From the NCBI RefSeq assembly GCF_002967075.1, contig NZ_PUGE01000009.1, positions 31,719 through 95,718 of the forward strand: 64,000 nt of DNA, given 5' to 3'. Under the pieces are notes generated by a model that made no database searches, was not told where the DNA came from, and saw only the letters and a program-made list of their open reading frames with translations. The translations under genes were made by a program, and so were the position numbers. Positions 38,466 through 47,575 of this stretch are shown here, in pieces (within the stretch, counting starts at the first letter, position 1; each line of letters opens with the position of its first letter). This stretch comes from Corynebacterium sp. J010B-136. GTDB lineage: Bacteria > Actinomycetota > Actinomycetes > Mycobacteriales > Mycobacteriaceae.

Positions 38466-40022
38466 ATGCGTCGTTTTAATCGCGCTATCGCGATCGCTGC
38501 TGGCTTGGCTATCTCCGCAACTGTTGTTGCTCCGGTTTCTGCCCAGGAATCCAACGGCCCGAAGAACATCATCTACATGATTGGTGATGGCATGGGCTAC
38601 AACCACGTTGCTTATAACAACCTCTACGAATCCGGCCAGTCCAAGTACTTGGTTGACGGCGAGTTCGGTTCTGAAGACATTAAGGAACAAGAGGGCAACT
38701 CCGTTCAGTCTTATGAGGACTTCAACCGCCTATCGCAGACCACCTACTCCATGGGCGGTTCCTATGATCCAGAGCAGGCTTGGGCCAGCCATGAGTACGT
38801 GCAGGAAGGCATCATCACTGACTCTGCCGCTGCAGGTACCGCGATGGCTACTGGCACCAAGGTAGAAAACGGCGTGTTGGGTATGTCCAACTATGGACAC
38901 GCCATGGAAAACCTCTCTGAGATGGCTATCAAGCAGGGCAAGTCTGCTGGTGTCGTTTCTTCCGTACCTTTCTCGCATGCAACCCCTGCTGCTTTCGCAG
39001 CTCACAACCCGGATCGCAACGCTTTTGACGAGATCGCCAAGGAGATGTTTGAGTCCGACTTGAGCGTCATCATGGGCGCTGGTCACCCGCTTTACGATGA
39101 CAGCAATAACCTCCGCGCTACTCCAGCCTACGAATACATCGACCAGCCAGAATTCGATGCTTTGGCATCTGGTGAGTCCGACTGGGAATTCATGGAAAAC
39201 AATGAGCAGTTCGAGGCACTCGCCAACGGCGAAGTTGCTGAAGGCGGCAAGTACTTCGGTATCCCTCAGGTTGGCTCAACCTTGCAGCAAGGCCGCACGG
39301 GCGATGAGAACTCCACCCCATACAGCGACCCGATGAATGACGTGGTTGATTTGCCAACCATGACCACTGGCGCGCTGAATGTCCTGGGCCAGGACGAAGA
39401 TGGTTTCACTGTCATGATTGAGGGCGGCGCTATTGACTGGACTGGTCACGCTAACCAGTCCGCACGTGAGATTGAAGAAATGCAGGACTTCAACGCTTCC
39501 GTTGACGCCGCCATCGAGTGGGTTGAGACCAACTCCAACTGGGAAGAAACCCTGTTGATTGTTACCGCTGACCACGAAACCGGCTACCTCTCCGGCATGA
39601 ACGAGCCAGAAGAAGGCAAGTGGAATGTCATGGCCGGTGACACGTCTACCCTGCCAACTCACGAGTGGTACTCCGGCGACCACACCAACCAGGTAGTTCC
39701 TTTCTTCTTCAAGGGCGCGGGCTCTGAAGACATCATGGGCCAGGTCAAGGGCACCGACCCAGTGCGCGGTGGTTACATTGACAACACTGACATCGCAAAG
39801 CTAGCGAAAAACACCTGGTGGACCGACAGCAGCAACAACGGTGGAAACGACGATGATGACAAGAAGCCTGTTGCTTCTGGTTCCAGCAACGCCTTCTCTG
39901 GGCTTGCTGGCGCGGGCATCATGGCTGCTGTCATTGGTGCACTGGTAGCACTCGCCCAGTCCCTGGGTGTTGTTACCATTGACACCTCTGCGATTGACCG
40001 CCTGATCCGTCAGTTCACCTAA
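38466..40022 (+). CDS. Secreted or surface-anchored alkaline phosphatase
   Basis: 518 residues from the ATG after AAAGGAAA. Signal peptide with cleavage near VSAQES (about residue 27). The alkaline phosphatase core begins KNIIYMIGDGMGYNHV (metal Asp); the nucleophile Ser is in TDSAAAGTAMATG; metal His residues are in WTGHANQ and TADHETGY. The C-terminal part has a low-complexity Asn/Asp/Lys linker and a hydrophobic helix (AGAGIMAAVIGALVALAQSLG), then about 20 residues, suggesting membrane attachment. It liberates phosphate outside the cell; regulation by phosphate starvation is likely but not shown. Confidence 0.9.
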   Translation: MRRFNRAIAIAAGLAISATVVAPVSAQESNGPKNIIYMIGDGMGYNHVAYNNLYESGQSKYLVDGEFGSEDIKEQEGNSVQSYEDFNRLSQTTYSMGGSYDPEQAWASHEYVQEGIITDSAAAGTAMATGTKVENGVLGMSNYGHAMENLSEMAIKQGKSAGVVSSVPFSHATPAAFAAHNPDRNAFDEIAKEMFESDLSVIMGAGHPLYDDSNNLRATPAYEYIDQPEFDALASGESDWEFMENNEQFEALANGEVAEGGKYFGIPQVGSTLQQGRTGDENSTPYSDPMNDVVDLPTMTTGALNVLGQDEDGFTVMIEGGAIDWTGHANQSAREIEEMQDFNASVDAAIEWVETNSNWEETLLIVTADHETGYLSGMNEPEEGKWNVMAGDTSTLPTHEWYSGDHTNQVVPFFFKGAGSEDIMGQVKGTDPVRGGYIDNTDIAKLAKNTWWTDSSNNGGNDDDDKKPVASGSSNAFSGLAGAGIMAAVIGALVALAQSLGVVTIDTSAIDRLIRQFT

Positions 40023-40058
40023 GCTGCCGCTTGCTCCTGCGGGTGGTTAAATAGACGC

Positions 40059-40715
40059 ATGAACGCACGCGTTATCTCCACCAATATTGCCGTCCCCCGC
40101 CACAATGCGGCTGGTACCTACAGCCGCACCGGGATCGATAAACAGCCGGCCGAATCCATCTCCGTGTTCGCGCCCGGACCAAATTACGGCGACGGCTCCG
40201 GCGTAACCGGAGATTTTATTGGCGATGACCAGCACCACGGCGGTGAACACAAAGCCGTGTATGCATTCTCGCGCGAAGAGCTGGACTTTTGGCAAGATGA
40301 GCTAGGTAGAAAGCTTTACGATGGCTCCTTTGGCGAAAACCTCACCACCCAGGGCATCGACCTGGGTGGTCTTGTCATCAATCAGCGCGTTCGAATTGGA
40401 ACCGCGGTTCTAGAGGTCTCTGTCCCCCGTACCCCATGCGCGACTTTTGCTGCTTGGCTAGAAGAAAAAGGGTGGGTGAAAAAGTTCACGGCGCGTGGCG
40501 ACTGCGGGGCTTATTTTCGAGTTATCTCCCCTGGCACCATCACCCCGGATGACGAGATAATTCTTGAAGAAGCACCGAGCCACGGCGTGACTATGGCTGA
40601 AGCGTTCGCCGTGAAGATGGGTGCCAAAGAAAACCTAGAAAAAGTGGTGAATGCCCATTGTTTACCTGGGCATCACCACGAACAGCTTGCACGCCGTTTA
40701 GAGCGGGTAAATTAG
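40059..40715 (+). CDS. MOSC domain protein (YiiM-like)
   Basis: 218 residues. MOSC beta-barrel signature DQHHGGEHKAVYAFSREELD and GSFGENLTTQGID, followed by PRTPCATFAAW with the conserved Cys. The C-terminal part is the YiiM three-alpha domain. Such proteins use molybdenum cofactor and reduce N-hydroxylated compounds. Its last four bases overlap the convergent aldehyde dehydrogenase. No ribosome site is evident. Confidence 0.85.
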   Translation: MNARVISTNIAVPRHNAAGTYSRTGIDKQPAESISVFAPGPNYGDGSGVTGDFIGDDQHHGGEHKAVYAFSREELDFWQDELGRKLYDGSFGENLTTQGIDLGGLVINQRVRIGTAVLEVSVPRTPCATFAAWLEEKGWVKKFTARGDCGAYFRVISPGTITPDDEIILEEAPSHGVTMAEAFAVKMGAKENLEKVVNAHCLPGHHHEQLARRLERVN

Positions 40716-42124
40716 CCGTTTACAACGTGTGGGTAGGCAAGGCCTTTGAGGCCCTCCACACCGAACTCGACGCCGTAGCCGGAGTTCTTGGTACCACCGA
40801 ATGGGATGCGTGGGTCCACGTTGCCGTGGGCATTGATCCAGGTGGTACCGGCTTCGAGCTGCGAGGCGACCTCAAGGGCGCGCTCGCGGTCAGCAGACCA
40901 GACTGAAGAACCAAGGCCCACATCGAGAGAGTTGGCCATCTCAATGGCTTCATCGACAGTCGAGTACTTAATAATCGGCAGGGCTGGGCCGAACTGTTCC
41001 TCGGCAACCAATGGGTTGTCGTTGTCGATATCAGCGACCAGGGTAGTAGGGAAGAAGTAACCCGGCTGGTCGTAGTCAGGCTCACCGCCGACAAGCACGC
41101 GTGCGCCGCCGTCCTTAGCAGCCTTGACCAGCTTGTCGACGATATCGAACTGCTGCTTATTCTGCAGCGGCCCCAGCACGTTTTCTTCTTCCAGACCCAC
41201 GCCCATCGGCATATTCTTGGCCACCTCAACGAGCGCGTCAACGACCTCGTCATAGATAGATTCCGGAACGTACAGACGCTTCATCGCGGCACAGGTCTGA
41301 CCAGTGTTGATGAAAGCTCCCCAGAAAAGTCCCTCGGCGATTTCCTTGGCGTTAACATCGTCAAGCACAATGCCAGCGTCGTTGCCGCCGAGCTCCAGAG
41401 TCACGCGCGCAAGGGAAGCGGCGGTCGATTCAACAATCTTGCGGCCAGTCTCGGTCGAGCCAGTGAACATCAGCTTGTCGATGCCCTGGCTCGTCGACAG
41501 CGCCGCACCCACCTTGCCATCGCCAGTGACGATGTTGAGCACGCCTTCTGGCAGCACACTGTTAATGACCTTGACCAGCGCCAGAACAGACAGCGGAGTG
41601 TATTCGGAAGGCTTCATGACAACCGTGTTACCCATGCGCAATGCTGGGGCCAGCTGCCATACGGAAATCATCATTGGCCAGTTCCATGGGCCAATTGCGC
41701 CAACCACGCCGAGTGGGCGGTAGAAGACCTTCGCCGTGGTCTCGCCGTCTTCCACAACGGTGTGGTCAGGAGACTCGAAGGAAGCGGTGGCACGCAGCCA
41801 CGCCGAACATGCGCCGACCTCGAAGCGGGCATTCGGGCCGTTGAGCGGCTTGCCCTGTTCGCGAGAAAGTAGCTCCGCGAGGGGTTCTGCCGCAGCTTCG
41901 ATGGCATCGGCAGCAGCGAGCAGCAGCTCATTGCGCTTTTCCTCACCCAGCTTGGCCCAGTCCTTTTGCGCCTCGCGGGCGCGCGCAATGGCTTGTTCCA
42001 TATCTTCTGGGGTACCAGCAGGCGCAATGCCGACGACCTCACCGGTGGCTGGGTTTTTTACTTCATCGCCAGATTCCGCAACGATGGAATTGAGTAGGGA
42101 ATCGTAGGTATCGAACTGAGACAC
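40712..42124 (-). CDS. NAD(P)-dependent aldehyde dehydrogenase
   Basis: 470 residues, ALDH superfamily, closest in look to succinate-semialdehyde / aliphatic aldehyde dehydrogenases. Catalytic Glu in LELGGNDAGIV and Cys in NTGQTCAAMKR; coenzyme loop FTGSTETGRKI. The start is GTG with AAGGAGC (42130-42136). It is divergent from an AraC regulator and 145 bp from it, so it is probably the regulator's target. Substrate unknown. Confidence 0.85.
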   Translation of the reverse strand: MSQFDTYDSLLNSIVAESGDEVKNPATGEVVGIAPAGTPEDMEQAIARAREAQKDWAKLGEEKRNELLLAAADAIEAAAEPLAELLSREQGKPLNGPNARFEVGACSAWLRATASFESPDHTVVEDGETTAKVFYRPLGVVGAIGPWNWPMMISVWQLAPALRMGNTVVMKPSEYTPLSVLALVKVINSVLPEGVLNIVTGDGKVGAALSTSQGIDKLMFTGSTETGRKIVESTAASLARVTLELGGNDAGIVLDDVNAKEIAEGLFWGAFINTGQTCAAMKRLYVPESIYDEVVDALVEVAKNMPMGVGLEEENVLGPLQNKQQFDIVDKLVKAAKDGGARVLVGGEPDYDQPGYFFPTTLVADIDNDNPLVAEEQFGPALPIIKYSTVDEAIEMANSLDVGLGSSVWSADRERALEVASQLEAGTTWINAHGNVDPRIPFGGTKNSGYGVEFGVEGLKGLAYPHVVNG

Positions 42125-42256
42125 GACGTGCTCCTTATTAGTTAGTAACCGTTAAAATCACACTAACCACTAGGATATAGCTCACGTCACTTTCGTGTTG
42201 TGTTTGCGCGCACAGTTGTTGTTTCCCAACGAGACTCTTACCCACCCGCCAGGCGA

Positions 42257-42262
42257 TATAGT
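42257..42262 (+). promoter_or_regulatory. -10 element for a leaderless AraC gene
   Basis: TATAGT ends six bases before the ATG at 42269; there is no ribosome site. No convincing -35. Confidence 0.45.
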
Positions 42263-42268
42263 TGGGTT

Positions 42269-43192
42269 ATGCCACATTTACCCGTCTCTCATCTGGATCT
42301 TAACCAGTGGCGCATTGCTTCAGACGAGGCTTTTGGCAAGCTGCATATCAACGCCCACGATCCCGCATTTTTCCAGGTAGAGCTAAGAGCCGCCACAGCA
42401 GGGGATGTGTCTCTATTTGATATGCGCACCGGCGCGCACTCTGTCACCCGGCGCGCTGGCGACATTCGGGACGCGGATATTTCCTATTGCAAGCTCAGTT
42501 TGCAGCTGCGCGGCAATTCAACGCTGCGCCAAGATGGCCGCGAATGTCAGCTAAATCCGGGGGATTTGGCTCTGTATGTCACCCACCGTCCGTATGAGCT
42601 GCAGTATTTACAGGACCAGCATTCGCTCGTCGTACTTTTTCCGCAGAGCTATCTGCACCTCACCCCAGTTCAAATCGAAACGATCACAGCACGCCCAGTT
42701 TCCCGCGACCATGGTCTGGGCAGGGTCATGGTTCCGCTCTTTGAACAGCTCGCAGACAATATCGAAGTCCTTGAAGGCCCACACGCAGGTGCGCTATTGC
42801 AGTCAGCGCTGAATATGTTGGTGGCGGTATTCGCCTCTGAGCTGGATTCGCAGCCTGAGAATTTGTTATTTGAGCAGGCACGAAAGTACATCGATAAGCA
42901 TCTTGCTGACGCGGATTTGGGCCCACAGTCTATCGCCCAGGCGCTGTTTGTCAGCGTGCGTCAGCTGCACATGCGCTTTTCTGCGCATAAGACCACCGTG
43001 GGCGCCTATATTCGAACTAGGCGCTTGGAACGCATCCGCGCCGATTTAGCCAACCCCTTGCACAAAGGCGATTCCATCGCCACCGTTTCCGCGCGCTACG
43101 GCCTTCATGATCCTTCGCAGGTCTCGCGCGCTTTTAAAGCAGAGTTCCGAGAGTCACCGAGCGCCTTTCGCACCCGCGTCTTGCGACCATAG
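42269..43192 (+). CDS. AraC-family transcriptional regulator
   Basis: 307 residues from the chosen ATG (MPHLPVSH); upstream open frame is rejected. The N terminus (about 1-180) is an AraC_binding_2 (XylS/FeaR-like) cupin-like ligand domain. The C terminus is a double helix-turn-helix (SIAQALFVSVRQLHMRFSAH; ATVSARYGLHDPSQVSRAFK). Members of this group activate aromatic or amine catabolism. It is divergent from the aldehyde dehydrogenase and 15 bp upstream of the maleylacetate reductase, so it may control both. Confidence 0.85.
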   Translation: MPHLPVSHLDLNQWRIASDEAFGKLHINAHDPAFFQVELRAATAGDVSLFDMRTGAHSVTRRAGDIRDADISYCKLSLQLRGNSTLRQDGRECQLNPGDLALYVTHRPYELQYLQDQHSLVVLFPQSYLHLTPVQIETITARPVSRDHGLGRVMVPLFEQLADNIEVLEGPHAGALLQSALNMLVAVFASELDSQPENLLFEQARKYIDKHLADADLGPQSIAQALFVSVRQLHMRFSAHKTTVGAYIRTRRLERIRADLANPLHKGDSIATVSARYGLHDPSQVSRAFKAEFRESPSAFRTRVLRP

Positions 43193-43207
43193 ATAGGGGA
43201 GAAGAAT

Positions 43208-44290
43208 ATGACCCAGCAGTTCACCTACCAGGCACTTCCCATGCGCGTGCGCTTCGGCGTGCGGGCATTTGATGTCATCACAGAAGAGCTTGAACACCTT
43301 GGGATGAAAAAGGTTGTGGTGTTGTGTTCGCCGGGCCAGAAAGAACTGGGGCAGTTGCTTGCCGATGCCCTCGGCGCCTTCCATCTCACCACCATCCCCA
43401 AGGCAGTCATGCACGTGCCTCAAGAGCTAGCCGAGGATGTAATCGCCGAGGTTGAAAACTTAGGCGCTGATGGCTGCGTGAGCATCGGCGGTGGTTCTGC
43501 AATTGGACTGGGCAAAGCCGTGGCACTTGAGCTGGGATTGCCCACTATTGCCATTCCAACGACTTATGCCGGTTCAGAGATGACCACGGTCTGGGGGAGT
43601 ACGGCTTCTGGCAAGAAGAAAACCGGCCGCGATGAGAAGGTCCTGCCCAAAAGTGTTATTTACGATCCCTCACTTAGCACGGACCTGCCCGTAGATACCT
43701 CCGTGACCAGCGGATTCAACGCCATCGCGCATGCTGTGGAGGCACTTTACGCACCCGATCGCTCACCAATTGTTTCGCTCATGGCAGAAGAGGGCGTTCG
43801 CGCATTAACCACCGCCTTGCCCGCGATTTCCGCCAACCCAGAAAGCCTTCAGGCGCGTAGCGATGCCCTCTATGGCGCCTGGCTCTGCGGCGCTTGCCTA
43901 GGCTCCACTACGATGTCGCTACACCACAAAATATGCCACGCTCTTGGCGGGACGCTCAACCTCCCACATGCGGAGACTCACACCGTGATGTTGCCGCATG
44001 TTCTAGCGTTTAACCAGCCAGAAATACCAACTGCTGTGGGGGCATTATCGCGTGCGCTCGGTGGCACGAAGAATCCCGCGAAACGACTGTGGGAGCTGGC
44101 CACCAAACTAGGAGCCCCTGCCTCCTTGGCATCGCTGGGAATGTCTTATGCAGATATCCCGCGTATCGCCCGCCAAGTACACGAGGAATCCTACGGAAAC
44201 CCACGCGAAGCTTCCCTAGATAACATCACGCGAATTCTATTTACCGCATGGACTGGCGAGGATATTTTCCCGCGCTCGAACATGAGGTAA
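43208..44290 (+). CDS. Maleylacetate reductase (iron-type alcohol dehydrogenase)
   Basis: 360 residues. NAD-binding GCVSIGGGSAIGLGKAVAL, then IPTTYAGSEMTTVWG and the maleylacetate-reductase-type His motifs FNAIAHAVEALY and MSLHHKICHALGG. It reduces maleylacetate to 3-oxoadipate in hydroxyquinol/resorcinol pathways, a product that would flow into PcaIJ-PcaF. No hydroxyquinol dioxygenase is present in the window, so its partner must be elsewhere or its role differs. GGGGAG precedes the start. Confidence 0.85.
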   Translation: MTQQFTYQALPMRVRFGVRAFDVITEELEHLGMKKVVVLCSPGQKELGQLLADALGAFHLTTIPKAVMHVPQELAEDVIAEVENLGADGCVSIGGGSAIGLGKAVALELGLPTIAIPTTYAGSEMTTVWGSTASGKKKTGRDEKVLPKSVIYDPSLSTDLPVDTSVTSGFNAIAHAVEALYAPDRSPIVSLMAEEGVRALTTALPAISANPESLQARSDALYGAWLCGACLGSTTMSLHHKICHALGGTLNLPHAETHTVMLPHVLAFNQPEIPTAVGALSRALGGTKNPAKRLWELATKLGAPASLASLGMSYADIPRIARQVHEESYGNPREASLDNITRILFTAWTGEDIFPRSNMR

Positions 44291-44385
44291 CAGTTTGATT
44301 TCGATTGTTTGTTCGAACTAGCGCAAGAGTGATCGGTGGCTATATCATCATGTTTGAAAGTTAGTTCTAAACAGATGAGAATGTT

Positions 44386-46008
44386 ATGGCTGATCATTTC
44401 TATGCAGTTAACAACCTATCCCAACCTTTAGCCCAACTTTACACCGCCGCCCGCTACGCCGAATATGACGCGTGGCTCAAGTTAATTCCTGAACTAGAAG
44501 AAGATTTCGAATTAGTTTCCGAACAGTGCGCCCGCCATTATGGGCAATCTGTCAAAGTAGTCACCAAAACTTTCCTCGCCCTACAACGTCTCACCAACGA
44601 ATTGCCGCAGTTATACGCGGTGATTCAAAAGCACTGGCATTTGGCTTTCCCACGAGTTATCGCCATCGATACAGCCCTGTCGAAGCTCGGGAATGATGCA
44701 GGGGAGGACATCATCCAAGAGATAGACTGCAAGATTGCTCACTATCTCACTCCACGCCTAGAAAATCAGCAGCTCCCTTCGGCAAAACGCATCAGCCAGC
44801 GAGTCCGGGAGCTTGTCAATGAGTTCGATGACCGTGTTCCGGTGAAAGACCCACGGCCGCAGCGCCGCATGGTCAAAGACAAACTAACCGCTAACTCTTC
44901 CTCACTAGCGGTAGAAGCACCGCACGAAGAGATCCAAAGAGCCGAGGACTGCGTCAAAGCAACCGCTGATGCCCTAGGCATCAGCCGCGCGGAGGCCATG
45001 CTGCAAGTCCTCAGCGGCGACACCCCAGCCAAGGATGCAGTAACCAAGCTGGTGCTGTTTAGCGCAAAGGACATTGAGAACGCGCCAGCCTTCCTGCAAG
45101 GCTTCGGGTGGGTGGGCCCAGAGACCGTCGAAAGGCTGCGCGAGGGCGCAACCATCATCGACGCTGATGAAGCTGCTCATGCGGAGACAGCAAGCTACCA
45201 ACCCACCGATGCCATCCGTACCTTCGTCGAAGGCCGCGATGGCACCTGCCGGTGGCCAGGCTGCTCGGTTCCCGCACAGAATTGCCAGCTGGATCACCGC
45301 CACAACTTTGATGAGGGTGGTCCGACCTCGCCGTCGAACCTGTTCGCCCTGTGCCAGCACCATCACAACATCAAGACTGATACTCGCGCGATGTATATCG
45401 TCGATCCCATCTCGGATGTCGTGTTCTGGCTCTTCGAGGACGGCACCTGGGTCTCTGACACAGCACAAGACGGACCTATCGGTAAAGGTGCGAAGAATTG
45501 GCTGCAGACTTTTGAACAAAAGATTGCAGCGCGGCGCAAGAATGCGCAGGAAAGTGCGCATGAGCTTGCCGATGCCATCGATGAATACTACAAAAAGCGC
45601 GCCGAAGAGGACAAGCGCGAGCAAGACCAGCGTGACATTATCGACGAGTTATGGGTCGATGACGTGAAATTAGCTCAAGCATTACTGCGCGAAGGTGACT
45701 TTGAGGGAGAAAATCCGCTCATGGCCAATGACAACGTCTTCGCGTTGCTCGAAGCTATCCACAAAATGGGCCTCGACCTCGACATTAATGACGGTATCGC
45801 GCCATGGGCACGGATTCAGAAGAAACTTCTGGAGCATGAACGCGCAGAGAATGAACGGCGGATTCTGGAGGAGGCTGAAAAGCTCGCGCACGAGCTTGCC
45901 GAAGAAATTATGAAGCAAAAAGAGAAAGGAAATGAAGAAACCGAGAAGTCAGAAGAATCGGAGGAACCCGCGAAGGTTCCTACCAATCCTGAAGACCCAC
46001 CGTTCTAG
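44386..46008 (+). CDS. DUF222 / HNH endonuclease domain protein
   Basis: 540 residues. A DUF222-like helical N-terminal part (about 1-260), an HNH motif (CRWPGCSVPAQNCQLDHRHN then LCQHHHNIK, about 285-330) and a highly charged coiled-coil tail with a Glu/Lys-rich end. These 13E12-type proteins are very common and multi-copy in corynebacteria; their function is unclear and some are associated with mobile DNA. No other sign of an element is visible here. Its stop shares bases with the hpaI stop (convergent, CTAG). Confidence 0.85.
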   Translation: MADHFYAVNNLSQPLAQLYTAARYAEYDAWLKLIPELEEDFELVSEQCARHYGQSVKVVTKTFLALQRLTNELPQLYAVIQKHWHLAFPRVIAIDTALSKLGNDAGEDIIQEIDCKIAHYLTPRLENQQLPSAKRISQRVRELVNEFDDRVPVKDPRPQRRMVKDKLTANSSSLAVEAPHEEIQRAEDCVKATADALGISRAEAMLQVLSGDTPAKDAVTKLVLFSAKDIENAPAFLQGFGWVGPETVERLREGATIIDADEAAHAETASYQPTDAIRTFVEGRDGTCRWPGCSVPAQNCQLDHRHNFDEGGPTSPSNLFALCQHHHNIKTDTRAMYIVDPISDVVFWLFEDGTWVSDTAQDGPIGKGAKNWLQTFEQKIAARRKNAQESAHELADAIDEYYKKRAEEDKREQDQRDIIDELWVDDVKLAQALLREGDFEGENPLMANDNVFALLEAIHKMGLDLDINDGIAPWARIQKKLLEHERAENERRILEEAEKLAHELAEEIMKQKEKGNEETEKSEESEEPAKVPTNPEDPPF

Positions 46009-46784
46009 CCCTTGAACTTCTCCACGAGGGCACGGGTAGCACTCGCCAACTGCTGAACATCAGCGCCGACGCAGACAAAGGATGCGCCAGCATCGATATA
46101 GGCCTGGGCCTGTTCGAGGTTGAAGGCATTGATGCCAACGAGCTTGCCGGCATCGCGGACTGCCTTGAAGGTCGTATCCACAGCAGCTAGCACGTCAGGG
46201 TGCTGTTGCTGGCCTAAAAGACCCATGGATGCAGCCAAGTCGGAAGGGCCGATGAAGATAGCATCGACGCCGTCGACAGCAGCGATTTCTGCGGCGTTTT
46301 CTACCGCTTCGGCAGACTCGACCTGGACGGTTAGGCTCACGGTCTCGCTCGCCTTGTTCAGGTAGTCATCGACGCCATTGAACCGGGAGGAACGTGCCAG
46401 TGCTGCACCGATACCGCGGACTCCGCGGGGTGGATAGTGCATCGCGGCGACTGCCTTTTCGGCTTGCTCGGCGTTGTGCACCATCGGAACCATGAGGTTT
46501 TGCGCGCCCAAGTCCAGGTACTGCTTGATCAGCACGGTGTCGTTGACTGGAATCCGTACCACTGGGGTAGCAGGATAGGCCGCAACAGTGCGCAACAAGC
46601 TGGTGATGGTTTCAAGGCCGTAAGGGGAGTGCTCGGCATCGATAAGCAGCCAATCGAAGCCTGCGGAAGCGACGATCTCTGCATTGGTTTCCGAACCCGA
46701 CGAGATGAAGAGTCCTACCTGCGCGCTGTCCGCATCGGTGACGCGCTTGGCAAACGTGTCTGGAAGTTCTACTGGAAACGGCAT
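46005..46784 (-). CDS. hpaI: HpcH/HpaI aldolase (4-hydroxy-2-oxo-heptanedioate type)
   Basis: 259 residues from ATG 46784 with TAGGAGC upstream; the longer open frame upstream is the hpaH gene in another phase. Class II pyruvate aldolase: FDWLLIDAEHSPYG, VRIPVNDTVLIKQYLDLGAQ, MHYPPRGVRGIG and IGPSDLAASMG with the metal and substrate residues. It cleaves 4-hydroxy-2-oxo-heptane-1,7-dioate to pyruvate and succinate semialdehyde, the last step of homoprotocatechuate breakdown. It overlaps hpaH by 16 bases. Confidence 0.9.
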   Translation of the reverse strand: MPFPVELPDTFAKRVTDADSAQVGLFISSGSETNAEIVASAGFDWLLIDAEHSPYGLETITSLLRTVAAYPATPVVRIPVNDTVLIKQYLDLGAQNLMVPMVHNAEQAEKAVAAMHYPPRGVRGIGAALARSSRFNGVDDYLNKASETVSLTVQVESAEAVENAAEIAAVDGVDAIFIGPSDLAASMGLLGQQQHPDVLAAVDTTFKAVRDAGKLVGINAFNLEQAQAYIDAGASFVCVGADVQQLASATRALVEKFKG

Positions 46785-47554
46785 GTGATTGCTCCTAGCT
46801 CGCCGTAGTCGGCGTGGACGGTATCGCCTGGGTGAACCCACATTGGTTTGGTGAACGACCCGGCCAGAATGATTTCGCCGGCCTTGAGGGTTTCGCCGTG
46901 CGCGTGCAGTTTGTTGGCCAGCCAGGCGACGCCCATCGCTGGGTGGTTGAGCACGGCCGCGGCGACGCCGGTGTCTTCGATGGATTCGTTGCGGTAGAGC
47001 AGGGCAGAGACCCACCGCAGGTCCACGGCGTCCGGGGCGACGGGGTTGCCGCCGTAGACCATGGCGCCAAGCGCGGCGTTGTCGGAGATGGTATCGACGA
47101 TGGTGCGGCCTTCCATCTCAATGCGCGAAGACAGAATCTCGAGCGCGGGCACAACATATTCGGTCGCGCGCAGAACATCGAAGATGCTGGCATTCGGGCC
47201 GGACAGGTCCTCCTTGAGGACGAAGGCTAGCTCGACCTCGATGCGCACATTCGAGAACTGTGCGTGCTCGATGACAGAGCCGTTTTCAAAGATCTGGTCT
47301 TCGAAAATCGCGCCATAATCTGGCTCGGTGATGCCGGTGGCTTCCTGCATGACCTTCGAGGTCAGGCCAATTTTTCGGCCAACCAAGCGCTTGCCGTCGG
47401 CGACTTTTCGCTCGACCCACTTTCCCTGCACCGCGTAGGAATCTTCCACGGTCATATCGGGATAAGTTGCGGTCAAACGCGGAATCATGGTGCGGCTGTT
47501 TTCCGCTTCATGCAGTTGCTTAGCGATGTCTTCTAGCTGGTCTTGAGATAGCAT
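46769..47554 (-). CDS. hpaH: 2-oxo-hept-4-ene-1,7-dioate hydratase
   Basis: 261 residues, the FAH-like hydratase family of MhpD/Hpa[21 protein letters not shown] and [18 protein letters not shown] carry the conserved metal-binding acid residues; [15 protein letters not shown] is typical. It adds water to the diene acid to form the substrate of HpaI. The start has a GAGG-rich stretch upstream, 22 bp from hpaD. Confidence 0.9.
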   Translation of the reverse strand: MLSQDQLEDIAKQLHEAENSRTMIPRLTATYPDMTVEDSYAVQGKWVERKVADGKRLVGRKIGLTSKVMQEATGITEPDYGAIFEDQIFENGSVIEHAQFSNVRIEVELAFVLKEDLSGPNASIFDVLRATEYVVPALEILSSRIEMEGRTIVDTISDNAALGAMVYGGNPVAPDAVDLRWVSALLYRNESIEDTGVAAAVLNHPAMGVAWLANKLHAHGETLKAGEIILAGSFTKPMWVHPGDTVHADYGELGAITCRFQ

Positions 47555-47575
47555 CGTCGATTACTCCTCCTGCGA

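Noticed and set aside
44386..46008. HNH protein as part of a mobile element or a defence system
   Set aside because: DUF222/HNH proteins are frequent single genes in corynebacteria, and no integrase, repeats or partner genes surround this one.
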